A stretch of 64,000 nucleotides of DNA from Paenibacillus sp. FSL H8-0332 (GCF_037963835.1 NZ_CP150145.1:3038001-3102000), one strand, 5' to 3'; positions 17,110-26,097 are shown, counted from the stretch's first letter. Translations and numbers: made by a program. Notes: generated from the sequence alone by a model not told the origin.

Positions 17110-18318
17110 ATGAGATCGTTGACTGAGCTATTTAAGATTGGCAGCGGACCGTCCAGCTCCCATACCATGGGACCGGAGAAAGCGGCCGGAATCTTCAAAG
17201 CAGAAAATGAAGACGCAGACCAGTTCAAGGCGTTGATCTATGGTTCCCTTGCCAAAACAGGTAAAGGCCATATGACGGACAAGGCTATTATTCGGGCACT
17301 CTATCCCGTCCGGACGGAGGTTCAATTTGTTCCGCAGCCTGACTTTGATTTGCCTCATCCCAATACAATGGACTTGTTCGCTTACAAAGACGGTCAGCAA
17401 ACAGCCTCCATGCGTGTTGCCAGTATCGGTGGTGGGGAGATCGTGATTGATGGGCGGGAGGAGACGCGGGGACCTGATGTCTACCCGGAGAACAGCTTTG
17501 CCGAGATCAGTGCCTATTGTAAAGCGAATCATATCCGCTTAAGCGATTACGTCGAGCAGCATGAAGGCCTGCAGATCTGGGAGTTCCTCCAAGGCATCTG
17601 GGAAGCGATGAAGCGGTCGATCGACGAAGGACTGTCTGTCACAGGTATTCTGGAGGGCGGCCTGAATGTCGAGCGCAAGGCGAAATATCTGTATCATCAG
17701 GGGACTGTGGATGAGAGCCCGGAGACGCGGGAGAACCGGATCGTCAGCGCTTACGCTTTTGCCGTCAATGAACAGAATGCGGCTGCCGGTACAGTCGTAA
17801 CGGCTCCAACCTGCGGGGCCTGCGGTGTTGTACCCGCCTCGCTCGGTTATATGCAGGAGAAGCTGCAGGTCCCGGACGAACGAATTCTCCGGGCGCTGGC
17901 CGTCGGCGGGCTCATTGGCAATCTGGTCAAGCATAACGCCTCGATCAGCGGTGCTCAGTGCGGCTGCCAGGCGGAGGTGGGCACGGCTTGCTCTATGGCA
18001 GCGGCAGCGCTGGCTGAGCTGTCCGGGATGGAGATCGGCCAGATTGAGTATGCGGCGGAGGTTGCCATGGAGCATCACTTGGGGTTAACCTGTGATCCGA
18101 TTAACGGATTGGTTCAGATTCCTTGCATCGAGCGGAATGCGGTCGGTGCGATGCGGGCGATCAATGCGCTGAGTCTGGCTAAGTTCTTGTCAGGTACCCG
18201 TAAAATATCCTTTGATCTGGTTGTACAGACCATGTACGAAACTGGCCTGGATATGAACAGCAGGTACCGTGAAACTTCAGAGGGCGGGCTCGCTAAGTTC
18301 TACAACATGGGCAGTTAA
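17110..18318 (+). CDS. L-serine dehydratase family protein, single chain, Fe-S type
   Basis: A 402-residue protein joining the beta-type N-terminal domain (LFKIGSGPSSSHTMGP) and the alpha-type catalytic domain in one chain, as in E. coli SdaA (about 454 aa) but shorter. Cysteine motifs expected for the [4Fe-4S] cluster are present: APTCGACGV, AQCGCQAEVGTAC and GLTCDPINGLVQIPCIERN. Known members deaminate L-serine to pyruvate. In this operon, behind an amidohydrolase and two C-C hydrolases, it may act on another beta-hydroxy amino acid. No separate sdaAB-type gene or transporter is adjacent. A terminator follows at 18345. Confidence 0.82.
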   Translation: MRSLTELFKIGSGPSSSHTMGPEKAAGIFKAENEDADQFKALIYGSLAKTGKGHMTDKAIIRALYPVRTEVQFVPQPDFDLPHPNTMDLFAYKDGQQTASMRVASIGGGEIVIDGREETRGPDVYPENSFAEISAYCKANHIRLSDYVEQHEGLQIWEFLQGIWEAMKRSIDEGLSVTGILEGGLNVERKAKYLYHQGTVDESPETRENRIVSAYAFAVNEQNAAAGTVVTAPTCGACGVVPASLGYMQEKLQVPDERILRALAVGGLIGNLVKHNASISGAQCGCQAEVGTACSMAAAALAELSGMEIGQIEYAAEVAMEHHLGLTCDPINGLVQIPCIERNAVGAMRAINALSLAKFLSGTRKISFDLVVQTMYETGLDMNSRYRETSEGGLAKFYNMGS

Positions 18319-18344
18319 CTGATAATGATATCGCTCTAGACGAG

Positions 18345-18390
18345 GAACGTCCCTTGCTGCCGGTTGGCAGAAGGGGCGTTCTTTCGTTTT
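18345..18390 (+). terminator. intrinsic terminator of the amidohydrolase operon
   Basis: GAACGTCCCTTGCTGCC, GGTT, GGCAGAAGGGGCGTTC followed by TTTCGTTTT. The core TGCCGGTTGGCA is shared with the terminator at 10608. Confidence 0.85.
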
Positions 18391-18510
18391 GCGGGAGGAT
18401 CTGTAGGACGGAGCCTGGTGTATGAAAAGAAGTGATTTGACGGAGGGCGGCCGGGATGAGAAAATGTATGCGTGTACATGCAGCAGTGAATTAAGTAGAG
18501 GAGGCACCAA

Positions 18511-19671
18511 ATGGAACAGCTACGCATTGGAATGATAGGTTATAAATTCATGGGCAAGGCCCACAGCAATGCTTACCGCAGCCTGCCGATGTTCTTCCCC
18601 AAGGCAGTTAAGCCGCACATGTCCGTCATCTGCGGACGTAATGAAGAAGCGCTGAAGGAGGCGGCAGACCAACTGGGCTGGGCAGAGAGTGTAACCGACT
18701 GGAAAGAACTGATCGGGCGTGACGATATTGATCTGGTCGATATCAACGCGCCGAGCAATGCCCATAAAGAAATTGCCCTTGCGGCTGCGGCAGCAGGCAA
18801 GCATATCTTCTGCGAGAAGCCGCTGGCCCTGAACCTGGAGGATTCCCGCGAAATGCTGGAGGCTGCCGAAAAGGCGGGAATTGCGCATATGATCGGCTTC
18901 AACTACCGTTTCTCCCCGGCGGTGCGGCTGGCGAAGCGTCTGATTGAGAGCGGCCGGTTGGGCACAATCTATCACTTCCGCGCGTGGTTCCTGCAAGACT
19001 GGATTCTCGACCCGGAATTCCCGCTGGTCTGGCGGCTGCAGAAAGAGATTGCCGGCTCGGGATCGCATGGTGATCTGGGGGCGCATCTGATTGATCTGGC
19101 TCATTTCCTGGTAGGGGATGTGCAGGAGGTCATCGGCATGAGCGAGACCTTTGTCAAGGAACGGCCGCTGGCCATGGAAATGACAGGTCTGAGTGCTAAG
19201 GCAGGCAAGGATGCTCCACGCGGTCCGGTAACCGTAGACGATGCCACGTTGTTCCTGGCCCGTTTTGCAAACGGTGCCCTGGGCAGCTTTGAGGCTACAC
19301 GTTTTGCTGCCGGACACCGGTCTACTAATTCTTTTGAGATTAACGGCAGTCTGGGCAGTGTGAAATTTGACTTCGAGCGGATGAATGAGCTGGAGGTCTA
19401 TCTGACCTCGGATGACGAGGATGTGCAGGGCTTCCGCCGGGTGCTTGCGACCGATCCGTCCCATGACTATGCGGAGGCCTGGTGGCCGCCGGGTCATACC
19501 ATCGGGTTCGAGCATACATTCATTCATGAGATGCTGGAGCTGTCGAATGCCATTGAGGAGGGACGCCAGCCGGAGCCGAACTTCAAGGACGGCGTGAAAT
19601 GTCAGGCGGTACTTGAAGCTGTAGAACGTTCGATTGAGCAGCGGCGCTGGGTTCCGATATCTGAGATGTAA
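18511..19671 (+). CDS. Gfo/Idh/MocA family oxidoreductase
   Basis: A 386-residue NAD(P)-dependent sugar or cyclitol dehydrogenase. The Rossmann start is GMIGYKFMGKAHSNAY (the middle Gly of GxGxxG is replaced by Tyr), followed by IFCEKPLAL, the conserved EKP motif with the catalytic Lys, and a C-terminal alpha/beta domain with GSHGDLGAHLIDLAHFLVG carrying the expected Asp and His. GAGGAGG precedes the ATG by seven bases. TTGACG at 18437-18442 with GAAAAT 17 bases on may be its promoter. Probably a single-gene unit, ended by the hairpin at 19689. Substrate unknown. Confidence 0.87.
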   Translation: MEQLRIGMIGYKFMGKAHSNAYRSLPMFFPKAVKPHMSVICGRNEEALKEAADQLGWAESVTDWKELIGRDDIDLVDINAPSNAHKEIALAAAAAGKHIFCEKPLALNLEDSREMLEAAEKAGIAHMIGFNYRFSPAVRLAKRLIESGRLGTIYHFRAWFLQDWILDPEFPLVWRLQKEIAGSGSHGDLGAHLIDLAHFLVGDVQEVIGMSETFVKERPLAMEMTGLSAKAGKDAPRGPVTVDDATLFLARFANGALGSFEATRFAAGHRSTNSFEINGSLGSVKFDFERMNELEVYLTSDDEDVQGFRRVLATDPSHDYAEAWWPPGHTIGFEHTFIHEMLELSNAIEEGRQPEPNFKDGVKCQAVLEAVERSIEQRRWVPISEM

Positions 19672-19688
19672 GTACATCCGCACAACAA

Positions 19689-19725
19689 ACACCGCCGAGC
19701 GCTCCGGGCTTTGGCGGTGTTTTTG
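19689..19725. terminator. terminator between convergent genes
   Basis: ACACCGCC at 19689-19696 pairs with GGCGGTGT at 19713-19720, followed by TTTTG. It lies between the + oxidoreductase and the - AraC gene. Confidence 0.8.
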
Positions 19726-19742
19726 CACATAGGGCTGATTGG

Positions 19743-20636
19743 TTACTCCTGCTTCCGAGCCTGGGAAGGGGTTAGACCCTTGTACTGCTTGTACAGCTTG
19801 GTGAAGTAATTCGGATTGTCGCAGCCGACACGGCCTGAGATCTCGGTAATCGTCAGGTCAGTCTCCAGCAGCAGCCGCTGCGCCTCATCCATTCTGCAGA
19901 AATTCACATAATCGATGAACGTCCGCCCGGTGAGCTTCTTGAAGGTTTTGCAGAAATGAAAAGGGTTCAGATTCACGAATTTGGCAGCAGCCTCAATCGA
20001 CATCTTCTGATCGGCGTGGTTCTCCAGGTGTTCCAGCAGCGGCTTGAAGCGCTCCCGGTGGATGGAATGGCGTTCGCTGTGCTCCCGCTCGCTGCGCTGC
20101 CGGGCCGGGAAGGCCCGGGACATCAGGGTGAAGAACAGGTGCAGCTGATTCTTGACCACGAGTTGAAAGGCCGGCTGTTTCGCCTCCACTTCGGCAATCA
20201 CCCGCTCCAGTAAATGATAATAAGCGGCGCATTCAGGCTGCTGGGCGGCGGGCATCACAGGGAACTGATTCAGATTATTGAGGTACGGAGCTACGAATTG
20301 CTCATGCTGGGAATCCTGGTTCCGGTCCTTGAACAGCGAGGCATGGAAGACAATCGAGACATACGACAGGTCACCGCTGCACTGGCTATAGCCGACATGA
20401 AGCCCGCCGGACGGCACCATAAGGACATCCCCCGGCCCGGCCTCATAAGGCTTACTGTCCACATGGAAAATAGCCTGACCTTCGCGCATAATGATGATCT
20501 CGAAATGCTCATGCCAGTGCAGAAACAGGATGTTCTGTTCAGGCGCTACCTCCCGGCAGGTGTTGAAGAACAGACGGAACGGATACGTTTTCTCTTCCAG
20601 CCTGGGATATTCCTTAAGTTCCTTCGGATAGGTCAT
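19743..20636 (-). CDS. AraC family transcriptional regulator with cupin sensor
   Basis: A 297-residue regulator. The N-terminal cupin part (about 35-110: WHEHFEIIIMREGQAIFHV, GPGDVLMVPSGGLHVGY) is a sugar-sensing pocket, and the C-terminal 100 residues hold two helix-turn-helix units (MSIEAAAKFVNLNPFHFCKT; ITEISGRVGCDNPNYFTKLY). It is divergent from the isomerase and oxidoreductase pair at 20761-22734, which it probably activates. The - strand start has GGGAG about ten bases upstream. It is one of three AraC proteins here linked to carbohydrate genes. Confidence 0.88.
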   Translation of the reverse strand: MTYPKELKEYPRLEEKTYPFRLFFNTCREVAPEQNILFLHWHEHFEIIIMREGQAIFHVDSKPYEAGPGDVLMVPSGGLHVGYSQCSGDLSYVSIVFHASLFKDRNQDSQHEQFVAPYLNNLNQFPVMPAAQQPECAAYYHLLERVIAEVEAKQPAFQLVVKNQLHLFFTLMSRAFPARQRSEREHSERHSIHRERFKPLLEHLENHADQKMSIEAAAKFVNLNPFHFCKTFKKLTGRTFIDYVNFCRMDEAQRLLLETDLTITEISGRVGCDNPNYFTKLYKQYKGLTPSQARKQE

Positions 20637-20760
20637 GCTTGGTTCAACTCCCGCAAGATTCAGCTAGTTTAGCACAAGATAAGTAGAGATTTTGCCCAAA
20701 ATGAGCGATATACTAGGAATGTTGCATTAACTATAAACCAATATTGGAGTGGCATACAAG

Positions 20761-21648
20761 ATGCAGGATACATTAAGAATCGGAACACTGGTTGGAGGTG
20801 GGGATGCGCTCAGAGTCATTCCTCAGATTATAGGGCATGGATTCGAATCCTTCAGCTTAACCTTCTGGCAGACTACGGGAACTACCGATCTGGCGGAAAC
20901 AGCGGCACGGTTGCGTGAACTGGCTGCGGAGCATGATTTCACGATTTCTTCAGTCGGCATATTTGGGAATCCGCTTACAGGGACAGGCGACAATTCAGAT
21001 ACGCTTGCCAGCTGGGAACGGCTGATCGATCATGCCCATTTGTTCGGGACGGACCTGGTCTCCGGCTTCACCGGGCGTCTGCCCGGCGTATCTATAGATG
21101 AGTCGATTCCGAAGTTCGCTGAGGTGTTCGGTGAGTTGTCGAAGCGGGCGGCGGAGCGCGGGGTCAAGATCGCTTTTGAGAATTGCTCGATGGACGGGAA
21201 CTGGCGGGCAGGGGACTGGAATATTGCGCATAACCCTACAGCCTGGGAGAAAATGTTCAACGCGGTCAATGCCGATAATCTCGGCCTGGAATGGGAGCCT
21301 TGTCACCAGATGGTGCAGCTGATTGACCCGATTCCGCAGCTGCGCAAATGGACGGATAAGATCTTCCATGTCCACGGCAAGGACGCAACCATCGCCTGGG
21401 ATATTATTAAGGAATACGGAATCCACGGGCCTAAGCCTTATGTGTGGCACCGGACGCCGGGCTTCGGGGATACGAACTGGACAGATGTGATCTCGATTCT
21501 TCGTCAGGCCGGGTATAAGGGAACGATCGATATCGAAGGCTGGCATGATCCTGTCTACCGTGACGATCTGGAGATGACCGGTCAGGTTCATGCACTGAAT
21601 TATCTCAAAACCTGCCGGGGCGGCAGCTTCATCCCGAACCCGGTGTAA
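20761..21648 (+). CDS. sugar phosphate isomerase/epimerase family, TIM barrel
   Basis: A 295-residue xylose-isomerase-like TIM barrel (AP endonuclease 2 superfamily). Metal-site residues typical of the family appear at strand ends: IAFENCSMDG (Glu), LGLEWEPCHQ (Glu and His), FHVHGKDA (His-x-His) and IDIEGWHDP (Glu). The ATG at 20761 is chosen since the GTG at 20749 overlaps the ribosome-binding site TTGGAG. It is followed after 15 bases by a Gfo/Idh/MocA oxidoreductase, the common pairing in inositol or keto-sugar catabolism. The substrate is not determinable. Confidence 0.85.
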   Translation: MQDTLRIGTLVGGGDALRVIPQIIGHGFESFSLTFWQTTGTTDLAETAARLRELAAEHDFTISSVGIFGNPLTGTGDNSDTLASWERLIDHAHLFGTDLVSGFTGRLPGVSIDESIPKFAEVFGELSKRAAERGVKIAFENCSMDGNWRAGDWNIAHNPTAWEKMFNAVNADNLGLEWEPCHQMVQLIDPIPQLRKWTDKIFHVHGKDATIAWDIIKEYGIHGPKPYVWHRTPGFGDTNWTDVISILRQAGYKGTIDIEGWHDPVYRDDLEMTGQVHALNYLKTCRGGSFIPNPV

Positions 21649-21663
21649 CTGGAGGAAAGAGTG

Positions 21664-22734
21664 ATGACAGCAGGACATCGTGTGGTTGTGGCGGGTTGCG
21701 GGGCTATGGCTAATGAGTGGATCACCTATGCACTGAAGCATGTTGATGGAATAGAGATTGTAGCGCTCGTGGATATCCGGCCGGAGTCCGCTCAGGCCAT
21801 GGCAGAAAGGCACGGGCTTACTTGCCCGGTATTTACTGAATTGGAGCAGGCGATTGCGGATACAGCAGCTAATCTGGTATTCGATGTGACGGTGCCGTCC
21901 AGCCATTACAGTATTGCTAGTACGGCGCTTGAGGCAGGTTGCCATGTGTTCGCGGAAAAGCCGCTGGCGGAGACGATGGAGCAGTGCAACTCAATCGTCA
22001 GCATCGCTGAACGTACCGGCAGGAGCCACGCGGTGATGCAGAACCGCCGGTATGATCCGCGCATCCGCTCATTGCGGGAGCTGATAACTTCAGGGGGTAT
22101 AGGGCGGACAGGCTCTATCAGCGCGAATTTCTTTCTGGCTCCGCATTTCGGCGGCTTCCGGGATGCGATGGACAGCCCGCTGCTGCTGGATATGGCGATT
22201 CATACCTTCGATCAGGCCCGCTATATAAGTGGTGCTGATCCGGTAAGCGTGTATTGCCAGGAGTTCAATCCGCCGGGATCGTGGTATGCAGGGAATGCGG
22301 CGGCTGTCTGTATTTTTGAAATGTCGGACGGCTCCGTGTTCTGTTATCAAGGCTCCTGGTGTGCGGAAGGCGCGCCTACGTCCTGGGAAGCTTCATGGCG
22401 GGTTCAAGGTGAAAAGGGCGCTGCTATCTGGGATGGCCGGGATCTGCCTTATGCCGAGGTGATTAGTGCCGGGAGTGAACACTCCGGCCAGTTCCTCCAT
22501 GAATTCGAGCAGGTCGAAGCGCCGGAGGTACAGATGGAGGAGACCTTCCATCAGGGCTGTCTCGATGAAATGTTCCGTTCGCTGGCAGAAGGCCGTCCGG
22601 CCGAGACGGATTGCCGCGATAACCGCTACAGCATGGCCATGGTGCTGGGCGCTCTGGAGAGTGCGCGGACAGGCCGCAAGCTGAGTATTGGAGAATTCAT
22701 AGAGGGCGCTAAGCTGACGGGGAGTAAGGAGTAG
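21664..22734 (+). CDS. Gfo/Idh/MocA family oxidoreductase
   Basis: A 356-residue Rossmann dehydrogenase. It begins with HRVVVAGCGAMANEW (NAD-binding loop), has VFAEKPLAE (EKP motif) and NRRYDPRIRSLRELI, and the C-terminal domain has DMAIHTFDQARYI with the Asp-x-x-x-His pair. GGAGG at 21651-21655 favours the ATG at 21664 over the GTG at 21661. It forms an operon with the isomerase just upstream and is likely controlled by the divergent AraC protein. A double hairpin follows at 22805. Confidence 0.87.
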   Translation: MTAGHRVVVAGCGAMANEWITYALKHVDGIEIVALVDIRPESAQAMAERHGLTCPVFTELEQAIADTAANLVFDVTVPSSHYSIASTALEAGCHVFAEKPLAETMEQCNSIVSIAERTGRSHAVMQNRRYDPRIRSLRELITSGGIGRTGSISANFFLAPHFGGFRDAMDSPLLLDMAIHTFDQARYISGADPVSVYCQEFNPPGSWYAGNAAAVCIFEMSDGSVFCYQGSWCAEGAPTSWEASWRVQGEKGAAIWDGRDLPYAEVISAGSEHSGQFLHEFEQVEAPEVQMEETFHQGCLDEMFRSLAEGRPAETDCRDNRYSMAMVLGALESARTGRKLSIGEFIEGAKLTGSKE

Positions 22735-22804
22735 GAGATTTTAGAGTAAGGGTTAAGGATCAAGTAAGGGATTACGGTAAAGGATCTACAGGGATATTAT
22801 TAGG

Positions 22805-22852
22805 GCAGCCGCGAGGCTGCTTTTTTTCTCGTTGGCGTGTCAACGAGAAAAA
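22805..22852 (+). terminator. terminator with an interlocked second hairpin
   Basis: GCAGCC, GCGA, GGCTGC then seven Ts (22805-22827) is a normal terminator. Its T-tract is also the first arm of a second perfect hairpin: TTTTTCTCGTTG (22823-22834), six-base loop, CAACGAGAAAAA (22841-22852). The rest of the gap to 23039 shows nothing I recognise. Confidence 0.75.
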
Positions 22853-23038
22853 CCAAACACAATTGGACTGGGCGCGCCTCGAAATTAAGACGCGTTTTTC
22901 CACTTGTTGGGTGAAGTTTCAAACTGTTTTGAAGTCACATAATTCCATATTCTCCTCACATCACTGTATTCCAGATCTGTGCAATGAAGATTAGAATAAA
23001 TACCAGACAGTGGATGTAACTTACAAGGAGTGATTCCG

Positions 23039-23590
23039 ATGGATGAGCAGTTAAAAGTGGTGATTGGGAGCGGCGGAAGTCGGCATAATCAGGGGTGGCT
23101 GCATACGGAGGAGAGGGAGCTTAATCTTTTGCAGGATGAACAGTGGGCCAACAGGTTCAAGAAAAGCTCCATAAAAGCCATCCTTGCGGAGCATGTCTGG
23201 GAGCATCTGACGTATGAGGAGGGGATACAGGCGGCAAGAATCTGCTATCCTTATCTGGCACCTGGCGGGTATATACGCTGTGCTGTGCCGGACGGGTATT
23301 TTCCGGATGAAGCTTATCAGAAAATTGTACAGGTCGGGGGACCGGGTCCCCTGGATCATCCCGCGGCGTCTCACCGCATCGTACATACTTACAATACCCT
23401 GCGAGGCATGTTCACGGCTGGCGGCTTCAAGGTCAAACTGCTGGAATATTGCGATGAATCCGGGCAGTTCCATTATAACCACTGGGATGAGAGCGGAGGT
23501 TTTATCTACCGTTCCAAGCGCTTTGACCACCGCAATACAGAGGGAAGGTTAGGTTTTGTCTCGCTAATAGTAGATGCCGTTAAGAGATGA
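23039..23590 (+). CDS. SAM-dependent methyltransferase-like protein (COG4627 type)
   Basis: A 183-residue protein. It starts with KVVIGSGGSRHNQGWLHTEE, comparable to the short SAM-binding glycine loop of the COG4627 predicted methyltransferases, followed by the HVWEHLTYEEGIQAARICYPYLAPGGYIR block that is common in class I methyltransferases (motif around the HVxEH loop). The C-terminal part has HYNHWDESGGFIYRS. The ATG at 23039 is set by AAGGAG at 23025-23030. The target is unknown. It is small for the superfamily, and the first glycine loop is atypical, so an inactive relative is possible. Confidence 0.7.
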   Translation: MDEQLKVVIGSGGSRHNQGWLHTEERELNLLQDEQWANRFKKSSIKAILAEHVWEHLTYEEGIQAARICYPYLAPGGYIRCAVPDGYFPDEAYQKIVQVGGPGPLDHPAASHRIVHTYNTLRGMFTAGGFKVKLLEYCDESGQFHYNHWDESGGFIYRSKRFDHRNTEGRLGFVSLIVDAVKR

Positions 23591-23686
23591 CACACAGCAT
23601 CCGCTCCTAACAAAAAAGGCTGATTCCCGCAGCACTACTCGCTACGCAGAGATCAGCCTGTCCTTCATTCAATCAACCCGCCCGGG

Positions 23687-23893
23687 CTAGAAGCCCCGGT
23701 ATTGCGGTTCTTCCTTTTCCAGCTCAGTTACGCGTCCTTCTACTTGCTGGACAACCTGCTGGGTCTGCTCGGCCGCTTGGGTGAACAGGGTCTTGGCTTC
23801 TTCATTCTGCGTTTCCATGGCGAATTGCTCCAGGCTGGCCTGGGCGCTTTTCAGCGAAGCTACGCAGGTCTTGACTTGTGAGGCGACTGTCAT
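23687..23893 (-). CDS. DUF1657 domain protein
   Basis: A 68-residue helical protein: TVASQVKTCVASLKSAQASL, then QFAMETQNEEAKTLF and a coiled C-terminal helix. DUF1657 proteins are found in spore-formers, often in spoVA-2mob-type clusters beside YetF-like proteins. The ATG at 23893 is used because GGAGG lies just upstream on the minus strand; an upstream in-frame start at 23929 is less likely. It is divergent from the YetF-like gene at 24113, whose own C-terminus carries a related segment. Confidence 0.85.
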   Translation of the reverse strand: MTVASQVKTCVASLKSAQASLEQFAMETQNEEAKTLFTQAAEQTQQVVQQVEGRVTELEKEEPQYRGF

Positions 23894-24112
23894 CGGTATA
23901 CCCTCCTCCATATCATCGAAATGGATCATAATCCACGGATTCTAGTATCTGCAATCCCGCAGCTCATATTCTGGGAAATCACTCCAACCTCACAAGAGCA
24001 TAATCAACCGGCACAAAATCTTTTGGTTAATTCACCCCTAGTTTGACAAATACTGAAGCTGAATGTTTGACTACACAGAGCATGAAATATCACAATACAG
24101 GGGGTTATTCGA

Positions 24113-24973
24113 ATGCCTGAAGCGCTGGAGGTTGTCGTACGGACCTTGTTTGCTGTGGTCGTAATGTTTTTTTTAACCAAAATACTCGGCAAACGGCAGG
24201 TTTCGCAGTTGTCTTTTTTTGAATATATTACGGGAATTACGGTGGGGAGCTTGGCTGCGTACATCTCGCTGGACACGGATAAGACCTGGCATCTGGGCCT
24301 GATTGCCTTAGGCGTCTGGGTTGCCTGTTCGCTGGGAATCGAATATCTGCAGATTAAGAGTAAGAAGGCCCGCGATTTCATTGACTTCAAATCGACGGTG
24401 CTGATTAAGGACGGCAAGATTCTGGAGAATAATATGAAAAAAGAGCGTCTGAGTGTCGACGAGCTGCTGGAGGAATTGCGCAAAAAGGATGTCTTCAAGG
24501 TGGCCGATGTGGAATTTGCGATTATGGAATCGGATGGTGCGATTAATGTGCTTTTGACCAAGGAGAATCAGCCCTTCACCCCCAAGGATCTGGGGATAAA
24601 GGTCGCCCCGGAGAAGGAGACGCTCGCTGTGATTATGGATGGTGAGATTCTGGACGAGCCTCTGGATACGCTGAATCTGTCACGGAAATGGCTGCAGACC
24701 GAGCTGGAAAAGCTGAATCTGACCGTGAAGGAGGTTTTCCTCGGGCAGGTAGATTCATACGGTGAGCTTACCGTGGATCTCTATGCCGACAATGTGAAGG
24801 TGCCGCAGCCGCAGGATAAACCTCAGCTGTATGCGCTGCTGAAGAAATGCGAAGCCGATCTGGAGCTGTTCGGTCTGTCCACCAAGAACAAAGCGGCGAA
24901 GCAAATGTACGGAAATTGTTCAGAGCAAATGCAGGAGCTGCTGCAGAAGCTGAAGCCTTTTATCCAGAACTGA
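24113..24973 (+). CDS. YetF/DUF421 membrane protein with C-terminal DUF1657-like segment
   Basis: A 286-residue protein: three N-terminal membrane helices (about 5-22, 38-52, 60-78), then the cytoplasmic YetF domain (about 85-215) with FKSTVLIKDGKILENNM, the usual LLEELRKKDVF, and DLGI near 160. The final 60 residues (LLKKCEADLELFGLSTKNKA, then KQMYGNCSEQMQELLQKL) follow the same pattern as the DUF1657 protein encoded divergently at 23687. DUF421 proteins are linked to spore or envelope functions without a defined activity. The upstream gap of about 220 bases probably holds both promoters. Confidence 0.85.
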   Translation: MPEALEVVVRTLFAVVVMFFLTKILGKRQVSQLSFFEYITGITVGSLAAYISLDTDKTWHLGLIALGVWVACSLGIEYLQIKSKKARDFIDFKSTVLIKDGKILENNMKKERLSVDELLEELRKKDVFKVADVEFAIMESDGAINVLLTKENQPFTPKDLGIKVAPEKETLAVIMDGEILDEPLDTLNLSRKWLQTELEKLNLTVKEVFLGQVDSYGELTVDLYADNVKVPQPQDKPQLYALLKKCEADLELFGLSTKNKAAKQMYGNCSEQMQELLQKLKPFIQN

Positions 24974-25087
24974 CAGCCCAATGCTTGAACGGGACAATAG
25001 GGGACATTTTCCATTCATGCGTTGTAGAGGTATACTATAATCGATTTCATAGGATCTACTTCAAGTATAGGGAGGATGCTATCGATT

Positions 25088-26065
25088 ATGGATTATGTGA
25101 AGCTGGGGACGACCGGACTGGATGTATCACGGATCTGCTTAGGGTGTATGAGCTATGGGGTGCCGGAGCGCGGTACCCATCCTTGGTCGCTGAATGAGCA
25201 GGAGAGCCGGCCGTTTATCCGCAAGGCGCTGGAGCTGGGCATTAATTTCTTCGACACGGCTAATATCTATTCGGATGGGACCAGTGAAGAGATTGTCGGA
25301 CGGGCCCTCAAGGAGTTTGCCTCCCGTGACGAGATCGTGCTGGCCACCAAGGTGCACGGGCGCATGCGTCCCGGCCCCAATGGCGGCGGACTGTCGCGCA
25401 AAGCCATCCTGAGCGAAATCGATCACAGCCTGAAGCGGCTGGGCACAGATTATGTGGACCTGTATCAGATTCACCGCTGGGACCCGTCCACGCCGGTTGA
25501 GGAGACGATGGAAGCCCTGCATGATGTGGTCAAAGCGGGCAAAGCCCGCTATATCGGCGCTTCCTCCATGCCTGCATGGCAATTCCTTAAGGCACTGCAT
25601 ACCGCTGAGCGCCATGGCTGGACCCGGTTCGTATCGATGCAGAACTATGTGAATCTGCTGTACCGGGAGGAGGAGCGGGAGATGCTGCCGCTGTGCGCCG
25701 CGGAAGGAATCGGTGTGATTCCCTGGAGTCCGCTGGCCCGCGGCCGTCTGACCCGGGACTGGCAGGAGACAAGCGCCCGCTCGGAGAGTGATCAGTTCGG
25801 CAAGCTGCTGTATTCACAGACGGAGGAAGCGGATCGGCTGGTGGCCCTGCGGCTGAAGGAGATTGCGGAGCAGCGGGGAATTCCCCGTGCACAGGCGGCA
25901 CTGGCTTGGGTTCTGCAGAAGAAGCCTGTCACGGCGCCGATTGTTGGAGCAACCCGGATGAGCCATCTGGAGGATGCCGCCGCAGCGGTATTGGTTACCC
26001 TCACCGATGAGGAAATCCGCCGGCTTGAGGAGCCTTACGTGCCTCATCCGGTGATGGGCTTTTAG
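25088..26065 (+). CDS. aldo/keto reductase, YajO-like
   Basis: A 325-residue NADPH-dependent (beta/alpha)8 oxidoreductase. The start KLGTTGLDVSRICLGCMSYG is typical of the YajO/YakC branch. The catalytic tetrad is visible as Asp in FFDTANIY, Tyr in the same stretch, Lys in LATKVHG and His in YQIHRWD. The NADP-binding end has PIVGATRMSHLEDA. The ATG at 25076 directly abuts GGGAGG, so the ATG at 25088 is the better start, although spacing is then 12 bases. Physiological substrate unknown; probably a single-gene unit ended by the hairpin at 26098. Confidence 0.88.
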   Translation: MDYVKLGTTGLDVSRICLGCMSYGVPERGTHPWSLNEQESRPFIRKALELGINFFDTANIYSDGTSEEIVGRALKEFASRDEIVLATKVHGRMRPGPNGGGLSRKAILSEIDHSLKRLGTDYVDLYQIHRWDPSTPVEETMEALHDVVKAGKARYIGASSMPAWQFLKALHTAERHGWTRFVSMQNYVNLLYREEEREMLPLCAAEGIGVIPWSPLARGRLTRDWQETSARSESDQFGKLLYSQTEEADRLVALRLKEIAEQRGIPRAQAALAWVLQKKPVTAPIVGATRMSHLEDAAAAVLVTLTDEEIRRLEEPYVPHPVMGF

Positions 26066-26097
26066 CACAGGCATTCTATGATAATGTGATTTGAACA

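Noticed and set aside
18520-19728. A 402-codon minus-strand frame
   Set aside because: It is antisense to a clear Gfo/Idh/MocA gene, and the terminator at 19689 falls inside it.
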